A DNA stretch of 5,508 bases from Lachnospiraceae bacterium (GTDB lineage Bacteria; Bacillota_A; Clostridia; Lachnospirales; Lachnospiraceae): positions 1 to 5,508 of the forward strand of contig JAGBQU010000323.1 in the NCBI GenBank assembly GCA_017632755.1, given 5' to 3'. The first letter of the stretch is position 1. Each line of letters starts with the position of its first letter. The notes beneath the pieces were generated by a model. The model was not told where the DNA came from. It did not search any database and was given only the letters and a program-made list of their open reading frames with translations. A program made the translations under genes and the position numbers. Shown here in pieces: positions 1-5,462 of the stretch.

Positions 1-275
1 AACCTTCCGATTGTGAGAGGATCTATGTTGCGGGTGGCTTCGGCTATTCCATTGATCTGCAAAAGGCAGCGGCGCTGGGGCTGTTTCCGGATGGTTGCGG
101 ACCTCTGCTTAAGGCAGTGGGAAACACTTCCCTTGCCGGATGCCGCAGCCTTCTCGCACAGCAGGATGAGCGAAGACCGGAGCGGATCGCCGGCAGTGTG
201 ATTGCCGTAAACCTCGCACAGAATGATCATTTTAATGAAAAATATTTGGAACGTATGTATTTTCCTAAATGGTAA
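1..275 (+). CDS. C-terminal part of an ASKHA-domain (DUF4445/RACo-type) corrinoid-protein reductive activator; 5' end outside window
   Basis: An open frame enters from the left edge (first whole codon at base 3) and runs 90 codons to a TAA at 273-275; no start is present because the gene is truncated by the window. The visible protein begins PSDCERIYVAGGFGYSIDL, followed by an A-x-x-x-LGLFPD segment, then AVGNTSLAG, and ends with an FNEKYLERMYFPKW tail. The order [IV]x[VL]AGGFG, then GLFPD, then GN[ST][SA]L[AT]G, then a terminal F..xYxxxMxFP is the pattern of the C-terminal ASKHA domain of RACo/RamA-like proteins. In the family, these use ATP, with an N-terminal 2Fe-2S ferredoxin domain, to return inactive Co(II) corrinoid proteins to Co(I). 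The glycine-rich AGGFG belongs to the actin-like nucleotide-binding fold. The Fe-S domain should lie upstream and cannot be seen. The frame is intact with no internal stop. Family assignment is fairly sure; the partner methyltransferase system is unknown. Confidence 0.82.
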   Translation, partial: PSDCERIYVAGGFGYSIDLQKAAALGLFPDGCGPLLKAVGNTSLAGCRSLLAQQDERRPERIAGSVIAVNLAQNDHFNEKYLERMYFPKW

Positions 276-276
276 G

Positions 277-317
277 CGTGCCTGCGGTGGCGTTCGTACA
301 AGATGCATGATCGAAAG
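277..317. repeat. Intergenic structured repeat, copy A
   Basis: This 41-base segment starts one base after the TAA of the upstream gene and matches 1261-1301 at 34 of 41 positions without gaps. The best conserved parts are GTGCCTGC (278-285), TCGTACAAGATGCA (294-307) and ATCGAAAG (310-317). Its ends can pair: 277-281 (CGTGC) with 305-309 (GCATG), one pair being G-U, closing a 23-base loop. No T-run follows, so it does not look like an intrinsic terminator. It lies between the reactivator gene and the methyltransferase and is not part of either protein if the methyltransferase starts at 378. Strand and function are undetermined. Confidence 0.75.
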
Positions 318-364
318 CTGCCGGCATTGGAGTTGCGCAATTACCTAAATTATAGACAGAAAGA

Positions 365-371
365 GAGGAAG
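365..371 (+). promoter_or_regulatory. Ribosome binding site that sets the methyltransferase start
   Basis: GAGGAAG sits 6 bases before the ATG at 378. The frame is also open from an upstream ATG at 303, but that codon lies inside repeat copy A, has no Shine-Dalgarno sequence, and would add 25 residues with no family resemblance. The protein from 378 begins MWIADSWKDYE, the usual start of this family. Confidence 0.75.
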
Positions 372-377
372 ACCGGC

Positions 378-1253
378 ATGTGGATTGCTGATAGCTGGAA
401 AGATTACGAGGTGATCGATACCTCAAAGGGAGAAAAACTGGAACGATGGGGTGATTATATTCTTTTAAGACCCGATCCACAGGTGATCTGGGATACGCCG
501 CGCCGGGCAGGAGAGTGGAAGAAGCTGAATGGACATTATCACCGCAGCAGCAAGGGCGGAGGAGAGTGGGAATTTTTCCGCCTCCCCGAGGAATGGCAGA
601 TCGGATACCGTGACCTGACGTTTCATCTCAAACCCTTCAGCTTCAAGCATACGGGACTGTTCCCGGAGCAGGCCGTGAACTGGGACTGGTGCCGCGAACG
701 CATTTTGGAGGCCCAAAAAGCAGATCCGGACAGAGAGATCAAGGTGCTCAATCTGTTTGCGTACACGGGCGGAGCTACGGTCAGTGCAGCGGCAGCAGGC
801 GCTAAAGTGACGCATGTGGATGCGTCAAAGGGCATGGTGAACTGGGCGAAAGAAAACGCCGTTGCCAGCGGGCTTGCAGATGCCCCGATCAGATGGCTTG
901 TCGATGACTGCGTAAAGTTTGTGGAGCGGGAGATCCGACGCGGAAACACCTATGACGGAATCATCATGGATCCGCCGTCCTATGGGAGGGGCCCAAAGGG
1001 TGAGATCTGGAAAATAGAGGAATCCGTATTTCCGTTTATGCAACTCGCTGCCAGACTGTTGTCGGAGAATGCCGTTTTTTATCTGATCAATTCCTATACA
1101 ACGGGACTGCAGCCTGCGGTGCTTTCGTATATGCTCGCCACGATACTGGGCGGGCGAAAAGGCCACGTTGAGGCGCAGGAGATCGGTCTCCCTGTCAGGG
1201 AGAGCGGGCTGGTCCTGCCGTGCGGAGCCACGGGCAGATGGAGCGGGATCTGA
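378..1253 (+). CDS. Class I SAM-dependent methyltransferase, RlmI/RlmK-like (Methyltrans_SAM family)
   Basis: Predicted 291-residue cytosolic methyltransferase, probably modifying rRNA, since its nearest characterised relatives (RlmI and the RlmK half of RlmL) methylate 23S rRNA; the exact target is not readable here. The N-terminal part (about 1-95) carries a family-specific block: GEKLERWGDYILLRPDPQ (18-35), YHRSSKGGGEWEF (54-66) and FKHTGLFPEQ (89-98). The Rossmann domain follows: motif I NLFAYTGGATVSAAAAGA (125-142), an acidic residue at the end of strand 2 in HVDAS (146-150), a VDD motif (175-177), and the catalytic-loop motif DPPSYGRG (198-205). The C-terminus holds NSYTTGL and SGLVLPCGATGRW. 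All motifs are intact and the length is normal. The start at 378 is chosen for its Shine-Dalgarno sequence and family fit. It is flanked by repeat copies A and B; its TGA stop forms the first bases of copy B's flank. It may be co-transcribed with the ABC genes 85 bases downstream. No convincing promoter was found in front of it. Confidence 0.88.
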   Translation: MWIADSWKDYEVIDTSKGEKLERWGDYILLRPDPQVIWDTPRRAGEWKKLNGHYHRSSKGGGEWEFFRLPEEWQIGYRDLTFHLKPFSFKHTGLFPEQAVNWDWCRERILEAQKADPDREIKVLNLFAYTGGATVSAAAAGAKVTHVDASKGMVNWAKENAVASGLADAPIRWLVDDCVKFVEREIRRGNTYDGIIMDPPSYGRGPKGEIWKIEESVFPFMQLAARLLSENAVFYLINSYTTGLQPAVLSYMLATILGGRKGHVEAQEIGLPVRESGLVLPCGATGRWSGI

Positions 1254-1301
1254 TCGAAAGTGTGCCTGCAGTGGAACTCGTACAAGATGCACAATCGAAA
1301 G
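1251..1301. repeat. Intergenic structured repeat, copy B
   Basis: The core at 1261-1301 matches copy A (277-317) at 34 of 41 bases. Bases 1261-1265 (TGTGC) pair perfectly with 1289-1293 (GCACA). The 33-base core 1261-1293 is flanked by perfect direct repeats ATCGAAAG at 1253-1260 and 1294-1301, as if one full unit plus a partial unit of a 41-base tandem repeat were present. The left flank, TGATCGAAAG, begins with the stop codon of the methyltransferase and is identical to the right flank of copy A (308-317). No T-run follows. It lies between the methyltransferase and the ABC ATPase. Function is unknown; an RNA or DNA structural element is possible. Confidence 0.75.
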
Positions 1302-1325
1302 ATCACCAAGTATGCAGGTTAAAAG

Positions 1326-1332
1326 AAGGGAG
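1326..1332 (+). promoter_or_regulatory. Ribosome binding site that sets the ABC ATPase start
   Basis: AAGGGAG lies 6 bases before the ATG at 1339. An in-frame ATG at 1312 would add only MQVKRRETE and has no good Shine-Dalgarno sequence. From 1339 the protein opens MISFLHVSKTY, the normal first beta strand of an ABC ATPase. Confidence 0.75.
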
Positions 1333-1338
1333 ACGGAG

Positions 1339-2073
1339 ATGATCTCATTTTTGCATGTATCAAAAACATATCAGGGGAATGTGAAGGCTGTTGATGATGC
1401 TTCATTTGTGGTGAATCCCGGTGAGATCGTAGGCTTTATCGGACCAAACGGTTCCGGTAAGACGACTTCCATCAAGATCATGACGGGGATTCTGCAGCCG
1501 GATGCCGGCGAGATCACCATCGGCGGGATCGACATGCGAAAGCATCCGCTCCCCGCCAAAAAGAAGATCGGTTACATATCCGACAGCCCCGATCAGTTCC
1601 TACGCCTGACGGGTGCGGAATATCTGGACTTTATCGCAGATGTGTACGATGTTCCGCTAAAGCAGCGCAGAGAGAGGATCGAGTCGCTGGCGGGTAAGTT
1701 CGGCTTGACGGACGCCCTTCCCAGACAGATGGTTGGATATTCCCACGGCATGAGGCAGAAGATGATGGTGGTTGGCGCACTGATCCATGATCCGGACATA
1801 TGGATCCTGGATGAACCGATGACCGGGCTTGATCCCGAGTCGGCGTTTGGGCTAAAGCAGATGATGCGCGAGCATGCGGATAAGGGACATACGGTATTGT
1901 TTTCCACTCATGTGTTGGAGGTGGCGGAGAAACTCTGCGACCGCGTCGTGATCATACGTTACGGAAAGATCCTTTATGATGGCAGACTCGAGGATCTGAC
2001 GGCTAAAATGTCGAGGGCGCAGGATGGATCACTGGAGCAGATCTTTCTGGAACTGATGAAGAAGGAAGAATAG
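1339..2073 (+). CDS. ABC transporter ATP-binding protein (YthP/EcsA-like)
   Basis: A 244-residue nucleotide-binding subunit that should power the permease encoded directly downstream. Motifs in order: an aromatic A-loop tyrosine near Y11, Walker A GPNGSGKTT (35-43), a Q-loop region written YISDSPDQF (79-87) where the usual glutamine is replaced, ABC signature YSHGMRQK (134-141) in place of the canonical LSGGQ, Walker B WILDEP (155-160) with E159 as catalytic base, D-loop GLDP (163-166), and H-loop STH (189-191, H191). The S[HK]GM[RK]Q signature is common in ATPases that pair with ABC-2 type exporters. Length is normal for a single-domain ATPase and every catalytic residue is present. It follows the methyltransferase by 85 bases, most of which are repeat copy B. 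Substrate cannot be inferred from this subunit. Confidence 0.93.
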   Translation: MISFLHVSKTYQGNVKAVDDASFVVNPGEIVGFIGPNGSGKTTSIKIMTGILQPDAGEITIGGIDMRKHPLPAKKKIGYISDSPDQFLRLTGAEYLDFIADVYDVPLKQRRERIESLAGKFGLTDALPRQMVGYSHGMRQKMMVVGALIHDPDIWILDEPMTGLDPESAFGLKQMMREHADKGHTVLFSTHVLEVAEKLCDRVVIIRYGKILYDGRLEDLTAKMSRAQDGSLEQIFLELMKKEE

Positions 2074-2091
2074 CACCCGGAGGATCAGAAA

Positions 2092-3741
2092 ATGAGAATG
2101 TACGGTAAACTGGTCGGGATCTTTCTTCGTTCCGGTGAAGTGGAAGGCCCCGAGCAAAAGCAAAAGAAATCTTTTTATATCATATTCGGGTTGATCTCCC
2201 TGATCGGGATATTGTTGCCCTGCTGCGTTTTGGTGGGAGCGATCGCATATGTTCTGACGCTTGGGATGGAGGGGGACGGAAACGGCATCATTTTCCTTCT
2301 GCACTTTGTCTCCCTGTTTGCGATCATCTTCGGGGTCGGCGTGATCATGAACATTTTCTATTTCGCCGGAGATATTCCGCATATCCTTCCCCTTCCGATC
2401 TCTCCGACTGTCTTGATCGCCGCAAAGTTTACTACCGCTTATATCACGGAAGCGGCGATGGAGATCGTCCTCCTTATCAGTGTCATGATCGGTTTCTTTT
2501 TGGCTGCACCGGGCAAGTTCTGGACATATGCGGCGGCGCTTGCCGGAACTTTCACGCTTCCGATCGTGCCGCTTTGTTATGGCGCGACCCTATGCGTTGT
2601 GCTGATGGGCTTTATGAAAGGGATCCGGAATAAAAGCACCGTCCGCCGCCTGTCGTCTGTGATCAACCTCACGATCGTGGTGGTTTCCGTTCGGGGCCTC
2701 GGACTTTTGGGTAATCTGGATCTGGAACGGATCGTGCAACAGCTGCGCGACGGACAGGTGCGCTTTGTGGGCGTATTGAATGTTGTGTTTCCGACGAATT
2801 ACTGGTTCGGTGAGATGATATCGCGAGGTCTTCCTATTTATATGCTGTGGTATGTGTGCTTTCACGTGCTGGTTCTGGCGATATTTCTTCTTTCTGCGAA
2901 GTTTTTGTATTTACGCGGCCTGATGGCGGTCGGTGTGGAAGGTGATGCGACCGGCTTTTTGTTAAAACGTCACGCGCGATACGGAAAAAAGAACCGGAAG
3001 CCCTGGGTCTCTTATCTGGGTAAGGAAATGCGTGTCCTCTTGCGTACCCCACCCTTTTTTATGAACTGTATCGCTGTCAATCTGCTCTGGCCGGGGCTTG
3101 GTTATGTGATCGCCGTTCTGCAATCGGGTTCCGTGACGTTCCAAAGATATCTGCAGCTGTACCGCGAGGGCAACGAAGCGATGCAGTGGATCATGACGCT
3201 TCTGGTGCTGGCTCTCAGTGTGTTGCTGACCGCGTCAAACAGTATCGCATCCAGTTCCATCACGCGAGAGGGAAAACACTTTTATGTGATGAAATATCTG
3301 CCGGTGTCCTATGAGACGCAGCTTCATGTCAAAGCGCTCACCAGCATTCTGGTCAGCGGCGGATTTATGCTACTTTATCTGTTGATTGCGGGATATTTTA
3401 TTCGCATACCCTGGATGGAGCTTTTGTACTTTGCCGTGACAGCGCTTGAACAGATCGTGTTCCTATCCTATTTCGGTGTTTTGCTGGACACCGTACAACC
3501 CAAGCTGGTATGGGATGACGAGGTACATGCGCTCAGGGCCAACCGCAATGTGTTCTATAACATGGCGTATGCCATGCTGATCGCGACCATATCGCTTTTT
3601 GCCTTCTGGGGTCTTTACAGGTTTACGAGACTTCCGCTCTATTTTGTTCGGATGATTCTGTTTTTGATCCTTGCTGCCGCGGATATCCGGATGATGCAGA
3701 CCTGTGTCAGGAGAGGAAAGAACAATCTGCTAAAGCTCTGA
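2092..3741 (+). CDS. ABC transporter permease, large ABC-2/YthQ-like (putative ABC_tran_2 family)
   Basis: A 549-residue polytopic membrane protein, the expected partner of the ATPase ending 18 bases upstream; GGAGGA at 2079-2084, 7 bases before the ATG, sets the start and the spacing implies an operon. About 11-12 hydrophobic segments are visible: near 28-58, 68-91, 108-138, 145-175, 185-207, 250-275, 328-345, 366-388, 415-432, 437-470, 500-520 and 522-540. There is no cleavable signal peptide. Between the two hydrophobic halves is a basic cytosolic stretch (about 290-320: RHARYGKKNRKPW, then LGKEMRVLLRTP). A charged motif TREGKHFYVMKYLPVS (391-406) resembles the SREGK...K.LPVS block of YthQ-like permeases. 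The N-terminal half has an echo, ILPLPIS (98-104), suggesting two related halves. Family is reasonably sure; transported substrate is unknown. Confidence 0.82.
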   Translation: MRMYGKLVGIFLRSGEVEGPEQKQKKSFYIIFGLISLIGILLPCCVLVGAIAYVLTLGMEGDGNGIIFLLHFVSLFAIIFGVGVIMNIFYFAGDIPHILPLPISPTVLIAAKFTTAYITEAAMEIVLLISVMIGFFLAAPGKFWTYAAALAGTFTLPIVPLCYGATLCVVLMGFMKGIRNKSTVRRLSSVINLTIVVVSVRGLGLLGNLDLERIVQQLRDGQVRFVGVLNVVFPTNYWFGEMISRGLPIYMLWYVCFHVLVLAIFLLSAKFLYLRGLMAVGVEGDATGFLLKRHARYGKKNRKPWVSYLGKEMRVLLRTPPFFMNCIAVNLLWPGLGYVIAVLQSGSVTFQRYLQLYREGNEAMQWIMTLLVLALSVLLTASNSIASSSITREGKHFYVMKYLPVSYETQLHVKALTSILVSGGFMLLYLLIAGYFIRIPWMELLYFAVTALEQIVFLSYFGVLLDTVQPKLVWDDEVHALRANRNVFYNMAYAMLIATISLFAFWGLYRFTRLPLYFVRMILFLILAAADIRMMQTCVRRGKNNLLKL

Positions 3742-3769
3742 TGACCCTTTTGTGTGATGCCTGCGGGTA

Positions 3770-3799
3770 TTGACGTGTGGCAGACAGTTATATTATAAT
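3770..3799 (+). promoter_or_regulatory. Predicted sigma-A promoter of the proline symporter gene
   Basis: TTGACG (3770-3775; 5 of 6 to consensus) and a perfect TATAAT (3794-3799) are separated by 18 bases. Transcription should begin near 3806, giving a leader of about 58 bases before the ATG at 3864. It lies just after the permease stop (3739-3741) and makes putP a separate unit from the ABC operon. Confidence 0.75.
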
Positions 3800-3814
3800 G
3801 AACAAAGTGTTGGC

Positions 3815-3837
3815 GAGGGTGTCTGCGTGACACCCTC
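3815..3837 (+). promoter_or_regulatory. Perfect 9-bp stem-loop in the predicted putP leader
   Basis: GAGGGTGTC (3815-3823) and GACACCCTC (3829-3837) pair perfectly around the 5-base loop TGCGT. The hairpin starts about 9 bases after the predicted transcription start and ends 13 bases before the AGGAGGT Shine-Dalgarno sequence at 3850-3856. The bases after it (TACTATTTTATG) are T-rich but not a clean T-run. It could be a 5' mRNA-stabilising hairpin, a weak terminator or attenuator, or, as DNA, an operator palindrome just downstream of the promoter. The sequence does not decide between these. Confidence 0.65.
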
Positions 3838-3863
3838 TACTATTTTATGAGGAGGTAATAGAA

Positions 3864-5423
3864 ATGTCAGATTCAATCGGATGGATAATTGTGGCCTTTG
3901 TGCTGTATCTTCTCGGAATGGTGGCGGTAGGAGCCGCATACACCAAAAAGAACAACAGCGCCGAGGACTATTTTTTGGGGGGAAGAAGTCTCGGTGGCTT
4001 TGTGGCAGCGCTCTCTGCACAGGCCTCGGACATGAGCGGCTGGCTTCTGATGGGGCTGCCCGGATCGATCTACGCTTACGGCACGGGTCAGAGCTGGATC
4101 GCCATCGGTCTTTTTGTCGGTACGGTCTGCAACTGGCTGTTTATCTCGGGAAGACTGCGCAGATATACGATACGCGCAAATAACTCGCTCACACTTCCCA
4201 CCTATTTTGAGAACCGTTTTCATGATAAGAAGAAGATCTTGCTTCTGATCTCTTCGATCACGATCGTGATCTTCTTTTTGGTCTATACCGCTTCTGCATT
4301 GGCAGCGGGAGGAAAACTTTTTAACTCTGTGCTCGGTGTAGACTACCGGATCGCTCTGACCATCGGAGCACTGGTTATCCTGATCTATACGTTCCTGGGC
4401 GGTTTTCTGGCTGTTTGCACCACGGACTTTATACAGGGAACCCTGATGCTGGTTGCGTTGCTGATCGTACCGCTTATCGCACTCCGGATTGTCGGAAGCG
4501 ATAACCTGTCTGCGGCTGTGGAAGCCACTGGTGTAGCAGGCGGTTCTAAGGCGTTTTTTGATCTGCTCTCCAACGGTGAACGGCCTTATACCGCGGTTGA
4601 GATCATTTCACAGCTTGCATGGGGACTCGGCTATTTTGGTATGCCTCACATTCTGGTGCGTTTCATGGCGGTCAAAGATGAGAAGGAATTAAAGAAGTCC
4701 AAGGTCACCGCTATCGCATGGGTGCTGTTATCTCTCGGTTTTGCGTGCGTGATCGGTGCAGTGGGACGTGCGTTCTTACCCACCGTGCTGGAAGGAAACG
4801 ATTCCGAGAAGGTCTTTATCGAGATGATCATCCAGATCTTTACAAAAGAATATGCTTTGCCCGTGATCGGAGGCCTGTTCCTTTGCGGTATCCTGGCAGC
4901 GATCATGTCTACTGCTGATTCCCAGCTCCTTGTCAGCGCTTCATCGGTGGCAGAGGATATCTATAAAGGGATCATCAACAAAGATGCGGACGATAAGAAG
5001 GTTCTGCGCATCAGCCGTATCACGGTGTTTATCATCGCTGTGCTGGCATATCTCATCGCTCTGGATCCGAACAGTTCCATCATGGGGCTTGTCTCCAATG
5101 CATGGGCGGGCTTTGGTTCTGCGTTTGGTCCGATCGTTCTTTTGTCACTGTTCTGGAAGAGAACCAATCTGCAGGGTGCCGTAGCGGGAATTGTCTCCGG
5201 AGCGCTTACGGTGATCGTGTGGGATTATATACCGCTTGTGAAGTCAGTCGGCGAAGCAGGGGAGGCAGTGAGAGTTACCCTGGGCACGTCCACCGGACTT
5301 TACTCGCTGGCAGTGGGATTTGCACTGAGCTTTGTCTGCGCTGTTGTAGCTTCGCTGGTGTCGAAAGCTCCGGATGAGAGTATCACCGCTGCATTTGAAG
5401 ACGTGGCTGGCAAGAGGGCGTAA
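3864..5423 (+). CDS. putP: Sodium/proline symporter (SSS family)
   Basis: A 519-residue inner-membrane symporter that takes up L-proline with Na+, for nutrition or osmoprotection. The start is set by AGGAGGT (3850-3856), 7 bases before the ATG. It follows E. coli PutP (502 residues) closely. FLGGRSLG carries R41 (E. coli R40). QASDMSGWLLMGLPG (53-67) contains A54, D56, M57 and S58, equivalent to A53, D55, M56 and S57 of the sodium site. VYTASA has Y141 (E. coli Y140). AWGLGYFGMPHI has W253 and Y257 (E. coli W244 and Y248, proline site). AAIMSTADSQLL has S349 and T350 (E. coli S340 and T341, sodium ligands). About 13 membrane segments fit the family; TM1 is near 6-26 and the last near 478-500. 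A short charged C-terminal tail ends GKRA. No residue known to be essential is missing. Proline specificity is inferred from the conserved site; related SSS substrates cannot be fully excluded. Confidence 0.93.
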   Translation: MSDSIGWIIVAFVLYLLGMVAVGAAYTKKNNSAEDYFLGGRSLGGFVAALSAQASDMSGWLLMGLPGSIYAYGTGQSWIAIGLFVGTVCNWLFISGRLRRYTIRANNSLTLPTYFENRFHDKKKILLLISSITIVIFFLVYTASALAAGGKLFNSVLGVDYRIALTIGALVILIYTFLGGFLAVCTTDFIQGTLMLVALLIVPLIALRIVGSDNLSAAVEATGVAGGSKAFFDLLSNGERPYTAVEIISQLAWGLGYFGMPHILVRFMAVKDEKELKKSKVTAIAWVLLSLGFACVIGAVGRAFLPTVLEGNDSEKVFIEMIIQIFTKEYALPVIGGLFLCGILAAIMSTADSQLLVSASSVAEDIYKGIINKDADDKKVLRISRITVFIIAVLAYLIALDPNSSIMGLVSNAWAGFGSAFGPIVLLSLFWKRTNLQGAVAGIVSGALTVIVWDYIPLVKSVGEAGEAVRVTLGTSTGLYSLAVGFALSFVCAVVASLVSKAPDESITAAFEDVAGKRA

Positions 5424-5433
5424 GTCCCTTTTT
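5412..5433 (+). terminator. Possible weak terminator overlapping the putP stop codon
   Basis: AAGAGGGC (5412-5419) can pair with GTCCCTTTT (5424-5432), with T5425 bulged and one G-T pair, leaving loop GTAA (5420-5423) that contains the TAA stop. CCC is followed by five Ts (5429-5433). The T-run is short and partly used in the stem, and ribosomes finishing putP would disrupt the hairpin, so this is a weak call. Confidence 0.25.
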
Positions 5434-5440
5434 GAGGGCG

Positions 5441-5462
5441 TTTGGCCAAGGTGAAGGCCAAA
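5441..5462. other. Perfect 7-bp hairpin downstream of putP
   Basis: TTTGGCC (5441-5447) pairs with GGCCAAA (5456-5462) around an 8-base loop. A smaller 5-bp hairpin, ATACA (5462-5466) with TGTAT (5472-5476), overlaps its last base. No T-run follows on the + strand, and the minus-strand reading (for a convergent gene from the right) is followed by CGCCCTC, also without Ts. It may help end or protect the putP mRNA. The rest of the tail to 5508 is A-rich and holds no gene that I can see. Confidence 0.4.

Noticed and set aside
333..340. 8-bp palindrome TTGCGCAA
   Set aside because: Short, single, and not placed next to a credible promoter; expected by chance.
327..356. Weak promoter-like pair TTGGAG and TATAGA (18-base spacing) before the methyltransferase
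   Set aside because: Each box is only about 4 of 6 to consensus, and transcription would start near 363, leaving almost no leader before the ribosome binding site at 365-371.
303..377. Possible N-terminal extension of the methyltransferase from an ATG at 303
   Set aside because: It begins inside repeat copy A, lacks a ribosome binding site, and adds 25 residues unlike the family; the start at 378 has a good Shine-Dalgarno sequence and the expected N-terminus.
825..1309. Long open frames on the minus strand opposite the methyltransferase
   Set aside because: They overlap a clearly conserved protein, have no family resemblance or ribosome binding sites, and are explained by codon bias of the + strand gene.
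3758..3767. TGCCTGCGG in the putP promoter region matches 9 bases of repeat copy A, suggesting a third decayed copy
   Set aside because: Similarity does not extend; the conserved TCGTACAAGATGCA and ATCGAAAG parts are missing.
3742..3783. Intrinsic terminator for the ABC operon
   Set aside because: Only 4-bp pairings (for example CTGC with GCAG) are visible and no T-run follows.
3780..3826. 7-bp inverted repeat GCAGACA (3780-3786) and TGTCTGC (3820-3826) flanking the putP -10 box, like a looping operator
   Set aside because: An inverted repeat of this length at such spacing is not unlikely by chance in about 100 bases, and the right arm is already part of the perfect leader hairpin.
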